Source of the DNA: Alphaproteobacteria bacterium
GTDB taxonomy: Bacteria > Pseudomonadota > Alphaproteobacteria > JAUHZY01
Direction: 5' to 3'
Length of the DNA stretch: 64,000 nucleotides
Assembly: GCA_030425825.1 (NCBI GenBank)
Contig: JAUHZY010000001.1
Location: forward strand, 964,834-1,028,833
Shown here: in pieces, positions 25,488-34,385 of the stretch
Layout of the letters: each line of letters opens with the position of its first letter
Position numbering within the stretch: the stretch's first letter is position 1
The notes under the pieces: generated by a model
Told to the model about the DNA's origin: nothing
Databases searched by the model: none
The model's input: only the letters and a program-made list of their open reading frames with translations
Position numbers and translations under genes: made by a program

Positions 25488-26441
25488 TTAGCTTCTTAGA
25501 TTAGATACATTATCAATCAGTTTTTGAACAAAGCTTGCGCTTGTCGCACCTGATTTTTTATGTTTCTTGGCTTGCTTTTCAACGAACTGGTATATTTCAC
25601 CTGGAATATCCATTCCTGTCGCTTTTTCAAGGCCGTTAAAGGCTGGAGAGGTGTTTATCTCAATAACCATTGGTCCATTTTTTGAACGAATCAAATCGAC
25701 ACCTGCGATATTCAAACCGACAGCTTTGGTCGCGGCAAGCGCAACACGTTTTTCTTCTGCCGTAAGGTCAATAACATCAGCAGCACCGCCTTGTGACACA
25801 TTCGCACGAAAATCACCATCTGTTGCTTTGCGACGAATACTTGCCACAATACGATCGCCGATCACAAAACATCTAATGTCTTCGCCCGAAGATTCTTTGA
25901 TAAACTCTTGTACAACAATTTTTGAATTTAACTGGTGAAGCGTCCAAATAATATTGCGCGCTTCTTTCTCGCCTTCAGCTAAGAAAACACCAACACCTTC
26001 TGTGCCTTCAACCAACTTAATAATTAAAGGGGGGCCACCAACTGTATTAATAATAACATCATAATCTTCCTTAGAGTGCGCAAAACCTGTCATAGGAATG
26101 GGCACTTTGTTGGCAACCAGATGCTGAAAACAACGAAACTTATCGCGCCCTCTTGCTAGGGCCAAAGGCGTATCTGCAATATAGTAACCCATTGCCTCAA
26201 ACTGCCTAAGAATTGTAAAACCGTAATCTGTGTGCGGAACATCAATACGGGGGATGATCGCATCAAAGTTGTTTTCCAACTCTTGCCCCTCGTAATGTAC
26301 GCATGATTTCTCTGATGAGACAGAGACACTGCAAGACAGTATATTTAAAACAACGATATCATGACCACGTTCCTGACCGGACTCAACTAAGCGGCTTAAT
26401 CCTCTAGGGTCAGAATCAGTTGCGAGTATAGCTATTCTCAT
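25488..26441 (-). CDS. rimK: RimK-family alpha-L-glutamate ligase (ATP-grasp)
   Basis: RimK-type enzymes add glutamate residues to a protein tail (ribosomal protein S6 in E. coli) or to a cofactor. The 317 residues begin MRIAILATDSDPRGLSRLVE. The ATP-grasp core follows, with GGPPLIIKLVEGTEGVGVFL, IVVQEFIKESSGEDIRCFVI and the metal-binding end VIEINTSPAFNGLEKATG. I chose the ATG at 26441 (AGGA 5 bases upstream) over one five codons earlier with no ribosome site. The ribosome site lies inside an inverted repeat, described separately. Confidence 0.88.
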   Translation of the reverse strand: MRIAILATDSDPRGLSRLVESGQERGHDIVVLNILSCSVSVSSEKSCVHYEGQELENNFDAIIPRIDVPHTDYGFTILRQFEAMGYYIADTPLALARGRDKFRCFQHLVANKVPIPMTGFAHSKEDYDVIINTVGGPPLIIKLVEGTEGVGVFLAEGEKEARNIIWTLHQLNSKIVVQEFIKESSGEDIRCFVIGDRIVASIRRKATDGDFRANVSQGGAADVIDLTAEEKRVALAATKAVGLNIAGVDLIRSKNGPMVIEINTSPAFNGLEKATGMDIPGEIYQFVEKQAKKHKKSGATSASFVQKLIDNVSNLRS

Positions 26442-26444
26442 GTG

Positions 26445-26471
26445 CTTCCTTCTCATTAACTCCGAAGGAAG
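26445..26471 (-). promoter_or_regulatory. Inverted repeat covering the rimK ribosome-binding site
   Basis: CTTCCTTC at 26445-26452 and GAAGGAAG at 26464-26471 are exact 8-base complements with an 11-base loop. In rimK mRNA the 3' arm GAAGGAAG is the ribosome site, ending 3 bases before the ATG, so the hairpin would hide it. If transcription starts near 26467, as the promoter suggests, the 5' arm would be cut short and the repeat would act better as a DNA operator. Confidence 0.5.
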
Positions 26472-26473
26472 AG

Positions 26474-26501
26474 ACTATATACTTTTTTATCGCTCATGCA
26501 A
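26474..26501 (-). promoter_or_regulatory. Candidate sigma70-like promoter of rimK
   Basis: On the minus strand there is TTGCAT at 26501-26496, a 16-base spacer, and TATAGT at 26479-26474. Expected transcription start is near 26467, about 26 bases before the ATG. The rest of this AT-rich gap (26502-26670) lies before the divergent unknown gene and shows no clear consensus for the plus strand. Confidence 0.45.
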
Positions 26502-26670
26502 AGCCCCTCGATCAAAATCAATATTTATCAATTATATAGACACATAAAATCTCATAATGTAATTTATTTTTGATTATATACCTGGCATTTTGAATAAAAA
26601 AAACTTGCAAACATTACCTATAATTGCTCTTATTAATCAATATACACGCATTAGTATAGTGGAAAAAGGC

Positions 26671-27330
26671 ATGAAAAATAATATTATTGACTTCCAGAGT
26701 CTTACAAAAAGTGATGAAAACACAGTTATTGAACAAGCACTAAAACACGTTTTAAAAAAAACACAAAAATCGCTCCCAAAAAAAAAGGTGAAGGAGGTTT
26801 GTGCACTTACGGCGCTTCATTTTCAAAATGAAAGCCCCTTGGAAGAACAAGTTATACGTAATTTCTTCTTTACATTTCTTTCCGAGAAAATGAATGATGA
26901 AGATAATATCACCTCCTTAAACAGCATAGAAAAAGACATTCTTGTACTCTTAAACAATGCATCTATCAGCCTTCCAGCACGCAAGAAGACAATTTTCATT
27001 GCTTTAGTGATCGCTATTGCAGCCACTTTATTTATCGCACCCCATCAAGAGCCTAAAAATATTACAGCAACAGCAGATTTAGCCCCTCAGCTTACAACAA
27101 GTCAAATTAAGTCCCTTAAGAAACATGTGGATAACATTGTGTTATTGCATGCAAAATATAAAAGTGAAATTATCAGCCGCCATCGTATATGGAATGATGT
27201 CAAAAACCATATCTCGCAACATACAAACGGTAAAAAAATTAGAAGTTATAAAAACATTCCACCAGAACACTTTAAATTAGCCGAAACATTTCTTATATCC
27301 TGGCAAGAAGGTATTAAGAAAAACAGGTAA
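26671..27330 (+). CDS. Hypothetical protein with one central membrane helix
   Basis: I do not recognise this protein. From the ATG at 26671 it has 219 residues: a charged helical N-terminal half, one membrane helix at about 106-125 (TIFIALVIAIAATLFIA), and a basic helical C-terminal half, probably outside the membrane. A TTG at 26590 would add 27 residues; neither start has a strong ribosome site, so this is open. It lies 4 bases before the CPBP protease gene, and the pair forms a two-gene unit, perhaps substrate or partner and protease. Confidence 0.5.
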   Translation: MKNNIIDFQSLTKSDENTVIEQALKHVLKKTQKSLPKKKVKEVCALTALHFQNESPLEEQVIRNFFFTFLSEKMNDEDNITSLNSIEKDILVLLNNASISLPARKKTIFIALVIAIAATLFIAPHQEPKNITATADLAPQLTTSQIKSLKKHVDNIVLLHAKYKSEIISRHRIWNDVKNHISQHTNGKKIRSYKNIPPEHFKLAETFLISWQEGIKKNR

Positions 27331-27334
27331 TAGC

Positions 27335-27964
27335 GTGAAAAAAAAGATTTTATGGGCGGAATTTTTAGGGGTATTTATTCTCACCCCTGGATTACTCACA
27401 CTTGCTTCAGAGACATTACCGGTTCAACGTTTCATCTTCTCTTTTCTATGGGCCATGATGCTTTATTGCGTCCTTGTCTTTTGGAAAAATAGGGAATCTG
27501 TTTTTAACCTCCACCGTCCTATCATTTCTAGAAAAATCATCACGACATTTTTAGGACTCAGCACAGCTCTTCTTCTTTATACGTACTTTTTCGAAAATCA
27601 CTTGCTGTTTAACTTCATTAGCAACAAGCCAAAAGCATGGGCAACAGTCATGGTGCTTTATCCCCTGCTTTCTGTTTTTCCTCAAGAAATTGTTTATCGC
27701 TCTTTTTTCTTTGAACGCTATAAAACAATTTTCAAAAACACTCATGTGATGGTTTTTGTGAACAGCATCGCCTTTGGTTGGTCGCATATTGTTCTTCAAA
27801 GTTGGGTCGCTGTTCTTTTCAGCGCAGCTGGTAGTGTTTTATTTGCATATAACTATGCTAAAAATAAATCTCTATCTCTTGTGATTTTAGAACACAGTCT
27901 TTACGGGAATATGATTTTCACCCTTGGTCTTGGGTGGTATTTTTATAGTGGTCGCCTAGGATAG
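27335..27964 (+). CDS. CPBP-family intramembrane metalloprotease
   Basis: The 209 residues contain about six membrane helices and the three CPBP (CAAX/Abi) motifs: QEIVYR for EExxxR, FGWSH for FxxxH and HSLYGN for HxxxN. The first glutamate of EExxxR is replaced by Gln; the second Glu and the Arg remain. Family members include prenyl proteases, bacteriocin immunity proteins and scaffolds. It starts with GTG at 27335, four bases after the preceding unknown gene. Its stop lies one base from the convergent hisIE stop. Confidence 0.8.
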   Translation: MKKKILWAEFLGVFILTPGLLTLASETLPVQRFIFSFLWAMMLYCVLVFWKNRESVFNLHRPIISRKIITTFLGLSTALLLYTYFFENHLLFNFISNKPKAWATVMVLYPLLSVFPQEIVYRSFFFERYKTIFKNTHVMVFVNSIAFGWSHIVLQSWVAVLFSAAGSVLFAYNYAKNKSLSLVILEHSLYGNMIFTLGLGWYFYSGRLG

Positions 27965-27965
27965 T

Positions 27966-28565
27966 TTACTTGTGTCGTGCCCTTAAAACATCAATCACCT
28001 CCGAAAAGTTGATGTTTTTTTCACGGCATAAAACGAGCAAGTGGAACATTAAATCAGCCACCTCATTTTTAAAGTCCTCATCTGTTTCATTAAGCGCAGC
28101 GATAACAACCTCAACACCTTCTTCACCAACTTTTTGCGCAATTTTATTGAGTCCTTTTTTAAAGAGATCAGACGTATAGCTTTCTAAATCTGGTTTTTTT
28201 TGACGGACAGCAACAACCTCTTCCAATTCCCCTAGAAAGCCAAAACCTGAAGCACCCTCTTCACCAAAGCATGACTGTGTACCAAGATGACAAGTTGGGC
28301 CTACAGGATTAACCTTGACAAGAATCGTGTCTTGATCGCAATCAATAACAACATCCACAACATTTAAAACATTGCCTGACTCCTCGCCTTTTTGCCAAAG
28401 ACGTTTTTTACTGCGGCTGTAAAATGTTACTTTTTTTGTTTCAAGCGTTTTATCAAATGCTTCCTCATTCATAAAACCAACCATACGTACCTGAAGCGTC
28501 ACAGCATCTTGAATAACAGCAGGCAAAAGACCTTCACCTTTATCCCAATCTAATTTCTCACGCAT
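27966..28565 (-). CDS. hisI: Bifunctional phosphoribosyl-AMP cyclohydrolase / phosphoribosyl-ATP pyrophosphatase HisIE
   Basis: The enzyme does steps 2 and 3 of histidine synthesis. HisI covers about residues 1-110 ([29 protein letters not shown], the metal site DCDQDT and the cysteines [12 protein letters not shown]). HisE covers about 112-199 ([20 protein letters not shown], then [10 protein letters not shown]). The two are separate genes in most alphaproteobacteria, so the fusion stands out. It is the last gene of the his operon and overlaps hisF by 16 bases. Confidence 0.95.
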   Translation of the reverse strand: MREKLDWDKGEGLLPAVIQDAVTLQVRMVGFMNEEAFDKTLETKKVTFYSRSKKRLWQKGEESGNVLNVVDVVIDCDQDTILVKVNPVGPTCHLGTQSCFGEEGASGFGFLGELEEVVAVRQKKPDLESYTSDLFKKGLNKIAQKVGEEGVEVVIAALNETDEDFKNEVADLMFHLLVLCREKNINFSEVIDVLRARHK

Positions 28566-29317
28566 ATTTTTTCCTTTGTTAAGTCCTGTTTTAAGTCCGC
28601 AATATTTATGATCTTTTTGTGAAATACACTTGCAGCCAATGCACCATCAACATGCGCTGTATTAAAAACATCTGTGAAATGCTCAACAGCTCCGGCACCG
28701 CCCGAAGCAATCAAAGGCACTGAACAAACTTCTCTGGCTTGTGATAGCTGCCTCACATCATAGCCTTTGCGCACACCGTCTTGATTCATACAGTTTAAGA
28801 CTATTTCTCCAGCACCGCGATCAACAGCTTCACGAATCCATGTCAGTGTATCGCGTTTTGCCGCCACAGTTTTTGTTTCGTCTCCTGTATACTGATACAC
28901 AACATAGTTGCCACTTTCTTCACGGCTATCAATGCCAACAACAACGCATTGAACACCAAAAACATCCGCAAGCTCTGTAATAAAGCCTGGATTTTCTAGT
29001 GCAGGAGAGTTAATTGAAATCTTGTCTGCACCATTATTAAGAACCGCTTCTGCCTGTTTCATTGTACGAATACCACCTGCGACACAGAAAGGAATATTAA
29101 GTAATCGCGCAACATCTCTGACCCATGTTTTATCAACAACACGATCATCACTACTGGCTGTTATATCATAAAAAACAAGCTCATCAGCACCCTCGTCAAC
29201 ATAGCGTGCTGCCAAGTCCAAAATATCGCCAACAACTTCATGATTACGAAACTGCACACCTTTGACAACAACACCGTCTTTAACATCCAAGCAAGGAATA
29301 ATACGCTTTGCTAACAT
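28550..29317 (-). CDS. hisF: Imidazole glycerol phosphate synthase cyclase subunit HisF
   Basis: HisF is the beta-barrel subunit that uses ammonia from HisH to form imidazole glycerol phosphate and AICAR. The 255 residues start [19 protein letters not shown] with catalytic D11. The second catalytic Asp is in [13 protein letters not shown]. Phosphate loops [20 protein letters not shown] and [13 protein letters not shown] are present. It overlaps hisA by 7 bases upstream and hisIE by 16 downstream, so the proteins are probably made in step. Confidence 0.97.
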   Translation of the reverse strand: MLAKRIIPCLDVKDGVVVKGVQFRNHEVVGDILDLAARYVDEGADELVFYDITASSDDRVVDKTWVRDVARLLNIPFCVAGGIRTMKQAEAVLNNGADKISINSPALENPGFITELADVFGVQCVVVGIDSREESGNYVVYQYTGDETKTVAAKRDTLTWIREAVDRGAGEIVLNCMNQDGVRKGYDVRQLSQAREVCSVPLIASGGAGAVEHFTDVFNTAHVDGALAASVFHKKIINIADLKQDLTKEKICVRN

Positions 29318-30030
29318 GACAGTGCCTCTTTTAATGTAAAATTTTTCTCATACAATGCTTTACCGACGATACAACTTGGCATATTTGCTGACTTTAACTC
29401 TCGCAAATCATCGAGAGAAGAAACTCCTCCTGAAGCTTGCAAATAAAGATCCGGGTAAGATGCTAGGACTTGTTTATACAGATCTATATTGGGCCCTTGT
29501 AGAGTGCCATCTTTTGCAATATCTGTGCACAACACATGTTTAAGAGATGGGAAGAAATCAATTGTTTGATGAAGTGTCACTTCACTTGATTCTTGCCAGC
29601 CATGCGTTGCAATATAAGGTGTATTGTTTTGAAAGTGGACATCTAGAGCTAAAACAATTTTGTCAGCACCAAACTCTTCTATCCACGCCTTAATAAGCGC
29701 AGGATCTTTGACTGCTAAACTGCCAATCACAACACGATGAACACCTATTTCCAAAAGGTTTTCAACTTGCTCTTTTTGACGAATCCCGCCACCGACTTGG
29801 ATCAAAAGATTTGTCTTCTCAACAATTGACTGTATTAAGTCTAGCTGTGCCATATCTTGGTTTTTCGCGCCATCAAGATCAACAATATGCATGATTTGAG
29901 CACCATCTTTTTCATATGACTTGGCGACATCAAGAGGGTCAGCATCATAAACTGTTTTTTGTTCAAAGTCGCCTTTGTAAAGACGAACGCAAGAACCATC
30001 AATCAAATCAATCGCAGGAATAATAATCAT
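29311..30030 (-). CDS. hisA: ProFAR isomerase HisA
   Basis: HisA is a beta-barrel isomerase that opens the ribose of ProFAR in step 4. The 239 residues begin [20 protein letters not shown] with the catalytic Asp. [20 protein letters not shown] and the second catalytic Asp in [19 protein letters not shown] follow. It is related to HisF and sits between hisH (2-base gap) and hisF (7-base overlap), the usual order. Confidence 0.96.
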   Translation of the reverse strand: MIIIPAIDLIDGSCVRLYKGDFEQKTVYDADPLDVAKSYEKDGAQIMHIVDLDGAKNQDMAQLDLIQSIVEKTNLLIQVGGGIRQKEQVENLLEIGVHRVVIGSLAVKDPALIKAWIEEFGADKIVLALDVHFQNNTPYIATHGWQESSEVTLHQTIDFFPSLKHVLCTDIAKDGTLQGPNIDLYKQVLASYPDLYLQASGGVSSLDDLRELKSANMPSCIVGKALYEKNFTLKEALSC

Positions 30031-30032
30031 TT

Positions 30033-30626
30033 CTAAATCTCTAAAAAATTACGCAAAATTGTTTCGCCTACTTCACCTGAACGCTCAGGATGGAATTGGC
30101 ACCCATAAAAATTGTCCCGTTTCACCATTGCTGTAAATGGCATGATATATTCTGTTTTACCAATTGTGTGCTCACTCACGGGTGCAGCATAACTGTGAAC
30201 GAAATAAGCATAAGGGTTATCATCCATCCCTTTTAAGAGGGCATTTTCTCCTTGAGTTTTAATCGTGTTCCAACCCATATGTGGTACAGCTTGACCTGTT
30301 GTTTTAGAAAATTCTTGGATACGGCCAGGAATAATATCCAAGCACTCAACATCACCCTCTTCTGAAGAGCTATAGAGCAACTGCATCCCAAGACAAATAC
30401 CAATGACTGGTTGCTTCAAAGATTTCAGGCAGCCAATCAGGTTCTTATCACGTAATATTTTCATAGCATGTGCCGCATGACCAACACCTGGCAAAATCAC
30501 TTTATCAGATGATGTGATAACATCAGGATCTTCTGTGAATTCTGGTGTGATGCCAAGACGATCTAATGCAAACAATACAGAGGAAAGATTTGCACCACCA
30601 CTATTAACAACACTAAGACGCGGCAC
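30033..30626 (-). CDS. hisH: Imidazole glycerol phosphate synthase glutaminase subunit HisH
   Basis: HisH splits glutamine and channels ammonia to HisF. The triad is visible: the cysteine in IGICLGMQLL, and the His and Glu in CQFHPERSGEVG. I prefer the GTG at 30626, 9 bases after an AGGGG, which gives 197 residues starting PRLSVVNSGGANLSSVL after the initiator. The frame stays open to 30662, but the earlier residues have no family likeness. With this start it overlaps the hisC-hisB gene by 14 bases. Confidence 0.95.
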   Translation of the reverse strand: MPRLSVVNSGGANLSSVLFALDRLGITPEFTEDPDVITSSDKVILPGVGHAAHAMKILRDKNLIGCLKSLKQPVIGICLGMQLLYSSSEEGDVECLDIIPGRIQEFSKTTGQAVPHMGWNTIKTQGENALLKGMDDNPYAYFVHSYAAPVSEHTIGKTEYIMPFTAMVKRDNFYGCQFHPERSGEVGETILRNFLEI

Positions 30627-32310
30627 GATCAAAAACCCCTTTGGTAGAAGCCAGCTCATCACCGCCCGTTAAAGCAATCGCTTGACCCAAAGATTTTGCA
30701 ACAGCTTTGAAACAGCCTTCAACCATATGATGATCGTTTTCACCCTTCAAAATATCAACATGAATAGCGGCCCCCAAATAATCAGAAAGTGTTTTGAAGA
30801 AATGAGGCACCATTTCAGTCGCAAAGTTTGTACCGTCTGAATCAATATAAGCGTGCTTGAATTCTCCTTTGAATGAGCACACAGCACGACCACTTAGGTC
30901 AACAGCACCATGCACCAAAGCTTCATCCATTGCCAGTTTGATCTCACCCGATCCATAGCGATTAATACCACGCTTATCACCCAGCGCCTCCGCCAGCGCC
31001 TGACCAATAACGATCGCACAGTCCTCAACTGTATGATGGTCTCCTGTCTCTAAATCTCCTGTACAAGTCAGCGTTAACGCAAAGCCGCCATGCTTTGAAA
31101 GCTGCTGTAACATGTGATCAAAAAAACCAATCCCTGTAGATATATTATGCCCTTGCTGATCAAGGTTCACACATGCAACAATTTCTGTTTCTTTCGACTT
31201 GCGTGCAGCCGTTGCTTCGCGGTCTTGAGATTGAGGAGCATCTAGAACACCCAATGCCATTAACAGCAAGTCATTTTGTTCTTTCAAACCAACACTCATA
31301 CGGATCGTGTTATCGGCAGAATATTTTCGCACAATAATTCCACTTTTTTTCAGTTTGTTATAAAAAGCATCACGGTTTTTTGTTTCAAATAAAATGAAGT
31401 TTGTTTCACTTGGATAAACTTTTAAAACTTCATCGCTTTGCAACAGAAGCTCTTCCAAGCGCTTTCTTTCTTCAATAAGAATTCTGTTTTTTTGGTCCAA
31501 AATTGCGATTGCCTTAGGGTTCAATGCCTCTTTAACAGCATCAATCGTTGTCGAAGGAATCGGGTAAGGTGCAATCGCACGACGCAACAAATCAATTAAA
31601 TCTGGATGACCCAACATAACACCACAACGCGCACCTGCCAGACCATAGTATTTTGACATTGTTCGCATCACCGCCATGTGAGGGAACTCATCCAAACGTT
31701 TTGCCCAAGAAGGCTGGTCAACAAACTCGGCATATGCCTCATCAACAATTATAATGGCTTTATCTGCTGCGGCTTTAATAACAGCTTCAATATCTTCTGT
31801 TTTCATCACATTGCCACTGGGACTGTTGGGAGAACATAAGAAAACAATTTTGGGATTCTCTGTATTAATTTTTTCAATAATTGTTTTAACATCTAATTGA
31901 AAGCCATCTTCCAAAAGTGGCACAGCGATCGTCTCACACCCTTGCAATTCGGCAGATATTTTGTAGCATCCAAATGTAGGTGGTGTTGCTAATATTTTAT
32001 CAACACCTTCACGACAAAACACGCGACATAATAAATCAATACCTTGATCACTTCCTAGCGTAACAAGAATTGATGCTGCATCAACACCATAAAGCCGAGA
32101 AAAAATCGGCAACAAAGCACCAGCGCGTGGATCAGGATAACGATTCAAGTTCGTTTTTCTATTCGTCATAATGTCCGCTGCAGAAATTGGGTTCTCATTT
32201 GCATCGAGTAAAATTAAATCGCTGTCTGCACCGATTTGACTGCGCGCTGAATCATACGGTTTTAGCTTCAAAACAGCAGGACGAGCCAGTTTTTCAAAAA
32301 TCTCTAACAT
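30613..32310 (-). CDS. hisC-hisB: Fused HisC-HisB: histidinol-phosphate aminotransferase / imidazoleglycerol-phosphate dehydratase
   Basis: One frame of 565 residues holds two enzymes. Residues 1 to about 357 are HisC (LLDANENPIS, RYPDPRAGAL, SPNSPSGNVM, DEAYAEF, PLP-lysine K220 in MRTMSKYYGLAG, RMSVG). A short linker (near DAPQSQDREATA) leads to HisB dehydratase, about 364-550, with ISTGIGFFDHMLQQLSKHGG, GDHHTVEDCAIVIGQAL, MDEALVHGAVDLSGR and GENDHHMVEGCFKA. Both sets of catalytic residues look intact. HisB is usually separate or fused to a histidinol phosphatase, so this partner is unusual. The ATG at 32310 lies 10 bases after GGAGA and overlaps the hisN-like gene by 7 bases. Confidence 0.95.
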   Translation of the reverse strand: MLEIFEKLARPAVLKLKPYDSARSQIGADSDLILLDANENPISAADIMTNRKTNLNRYPDPRAGALLPIFSRLYGVDAASILVTLGSDQGIDLLCRVFCREGVDKILATPPTFGCYKISAELQGCETIAVPLLEDGFQLDVKTIIEKINTENPKIVFLCSPNSPSGNVMKTEDIEAVIKAAADKAIIIVDEAYAEFVDQPSWAKRLDEFPHMAVMRTMSKYYGLAGARCGVMLGHPDLIDLLRRAIAPYPIPSTTIDAVKEALNPKAIAILDQKNRILIEERKRLEELLLQSDEVLKVYPSETNFILFETKNRDAFYNKLKKSGIIVRKYSADNTIRMSVGLKEQNDLLLMALGVLDAPQSQDREATAARKSKETEIVACVNLDQQGHNISTGIGFFDHMLQQLSKHGGFALTLTCTGDLETGDHHTVEDCAIVIGQALAEALGDKRGINRYGSGEIKLAMDEALVHGAVDLSGRAVCSFKGEFKHAYIDSDGTNFATEMVPHFFKTLSDYLGAAIHVDILKGENDHHMVEGCFKAVAKSLGQAIALTGGDELASTKGVFDRAAS

Positions 32311-33104
32311 GCTTTTATAATCTCCAATGCTTGTGTGTGAAGGTCTTGGTTTCGTGCACACAAAACTTCAACCGTATAATCTTCTAATTTTGTTTCATCC
32401 CAGTTTTCTTTTATCGGGTCTACTGTCACCAATGACTTTCCCTGCCAATCAGTCATCATACCGCCATAAGCCTGAATAATCGGCAAAATCGCGACCCAGT
32501 CCCAATATCGTAAATCTGCGGCCAAATCTAAGTCTAAGCGCCTTTTTGCAATATTAAAATAGTTATATGCGTCGCCGCCATAAAGTGTTGTTGCCACGGG
32601 TCGTGTTAATTTTTCATAAGCTTCAACTTGACGCTTATCTATGAACATTTCTGGTGTTGTGACAGAAAGAATCGATTGTGCCAATGACTTGTTTTCATCA
32701 GAAGATGAGAACGCATCATCTGCACTGGCAATAATTATATCGCCTAAAACAGGCTGTCCCATACCGCCAACCGTTGGAACACCATTAATCGTAACGCCAA
32801 TTAAATTCATAAATGTTGGACGACCAGACTTAAATGCCGTTGAACCATCAATCCCATCCAAAACAAACGTTACATTTGATGATCCTTTTGTTATGCCTGT
32901 TTCTTCACCTATAATATTTGCATCAGGCATCATTTTGGCAATCACATCACGGCTTGCTTCTTCGGCGGCTTTATCGGCAATCGTAAAAATTGGGGATGAC
33001 GCATCTTTCAAAACAACAGCAAGGTCTTGCGTATAATACTCAGCTGTTATTTCTCCTGCTGCCTTCAAACACTTTTCAACAATTTTTTTTAATTCATTTT
33101 TCAT
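32304..33104 (-). CDS. hisN: Histidinol-phosphate phosphatase, inositol-monophosphatase type (HisN-like)
   Basis: This 266-residue phosphatase has the inositol-monophosphatase fold. The metal site is NIIGEETGI followed by VLDGIDGSTAF, with Gly-Ile where inositol phosphatases have Pro-Ile or Pro-Leu. RYWDWVAILPIIQAYGG is the second site. HisN-type enzymes of this superfamily remove phosphate from histidinol phosphate (step 8). Its place inside the his operon, and the lack of a HAD-type phosphatase domain on HisB, support that role. It overlaps hisD by 11 bases. Confidence 0.88.
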   Translation of the reverse strand: MKNELKKIVEKCLKAAGEITAEYYTQDLAVVLKDASSPIFTIADKAAEEASRDVIAKMMPDANIIGEETGITKGSSNVTFVLDGIDGSTAFKSGRPTFMNLIGVTINGVPTVGGMGQPVLGDIIIASADDAFSSSDENKSLAQSILSVTTPEMFIDKRQVEAYEKLTRPVATTLYGGDAYNYFNIAKRRLDLDLAADLRYWDWVAILPIIQAYGGMMTDWQGKSLVTVDPIKENWDETKLEDYTVEVLCARNQDLHTQALEIIKAC

Positions 33105-34383
33105 CTAAAACCCTCACTGTCACAGCATTTTTATGTGCATGAAGCGATTCCATTTCTGCTAGTGTTTCTACTGTTTGCGCAATATTTTTGAGGCCTTCTT
33201 TACTAGCGCGCTGCACAGTCATGCTTTTCATAAAAGGCCTAATTGAAAGCCCGCCAAATGTTCTTGCAAAACCACTTGTTGGTAAAACGTGATTTGTTCC
33301 ACTGGCATAGTCCCCCAAAGATTCTGGCGTATAAGGGCCTAAGAATACTGACCCTGCATGCTTCACTTGATCAATGTAATCATCTGCCGTTGCAATATTC
33401 AGGATAAGATGTTCTGGCGCATAAGCATTTGATACTTCAATTGCTTCCTTTAAGCTGTCGACCAAAACTGCTGCGCTATTTTTAAGTGCACCTGCTGCAA
33501 TTTCTTTTCTTGGCAATACATTAAGTTGTTCTTTAATCTCTGCTTGAACTTTTTGGATCATATCCACGTTGGAGCAAACCAACATGACTTGCGCGCTGGT
33601 ATCGTGCTCTGCTTGTGCCAAAAGATCGGCCGCAACAAAGGATGGGTTAGAAGTATCATCAGCAATCACGAGAACTTCTGACGGGCCCGCAGGAAGGTCA
33701 ATAGATGCGCCCATAGGGTCCTGAGATACTAGCATTTTTGCTTTTGCAACATACTCATTTCCTGGACCAAATATTTTATCAACTTTCGGAATTGTCTCCG
33801 TTCCATATGCCATTGCTGCAACTGCTTGCGCACCACCCACACGGTAAATGGCATCCACACCACAAAGCTTCGCAGTATAAAGCATTGCAGGATGTGGCTC
33901 TGGTGGCGTACATAAAATGACACTTTCACAGCCTGCAATTTTCGCAGGAACGGCCATCATATAGATACTTGAAAAAAGCGGGGCTGTACCTCCAGGAATA
34001 TAAAGCCCCACAGTCTCAATCGGACGATAAAGTTTTGAGCATGTGATCCCAGGCGTTGTCTCAATATCAAGAATATCGCTGCCCTTTTGAACTTCATGAA
34101 ACTTTTGTACATTTGCAATAGCAACCTGAATAGCCGCTTTTTCATTATCTGTCAGCTTTTCTTCTGCAGCATTGATCACATCATCTGTGACGCGAAGGTT
34201 ATTAATTTCAATACCATCAAATTTTAAAGTATATTCTAAAAGGGCCTTATCACCTTCAGACTTAACTTTTTTCAAAACATCTTTAACGCTACCTTCAACT
34301 GAGAAATTCTCTTTCTCAACAGGCCGTGTAAAAATATTTTTTTGCTGCTGATCATCGAGGTCTTTCCAAATAATGTTTTGCAT
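33094..34383 (-). CDS. hisD: Histidinol dehydrogenase HisD
   Basis: HisD oxidises histidinol to histidine in two NAD-dependent steps. The 429-residue protein has the family signatures GLYIPGGTAPLFSSIYMMAV, YRVGGAQAVAAMAYGTETIP, VDKIFGPGNEYVAKAK, IDLPAGPSEVLVIAD, LLAQAEHDTSAQV and the late ASGTNHVLPTSGFAR. Length is typical. It follows hisG with a 2-base gap. Confidence 0.97.
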   Translation of the reverse strand: MQNIIWKDLDDQQQKNIFTRPVEKENFSVEGSVKDVLKKVKSEGDKALLEYTLKFDGIEINNLRVTDDVINAAEEKLTDNEKAAIQVAIANVQKFHEVQKGSDILDIETTPGITCSKLYRPIETVGLYIPGGTAPLFSSIYMMAVPAKIAGCESVILCTPPEPHPAMLYTAKLCGVDAIYRVGGAQAVAAMAYGTETIPKVDKIFGPGNEYVAKAKMLVSQDPMGASIDLPAGPSEVLVIADDTSNPSFVAADLLAQAEHDTSAQVMLVCSNVDMIQKVQAEIKEQLNVLPRKEIAAGALKNSAAVLVDSLKEAIEVSNAYAPEHLILNIATADDYIDQVKHAGSVFLGPYTPESLGDYASGTNHVLPTSGFARTFGGLSIRPFMKSMTVQRASKEGLKNIAQTVETLAEMESLHAHKNAVTVRVLDEK

Positions 34384-34385
34384 AC

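Noticed and set aside
21747-33104. SuhB and the HisN-like protein as recent duplicates
   Set aside because: They share only the superfamily motifs; the metal-site sequences differ (DPLDGTLNF against DGIDGSTAF) and the rest is not alike.
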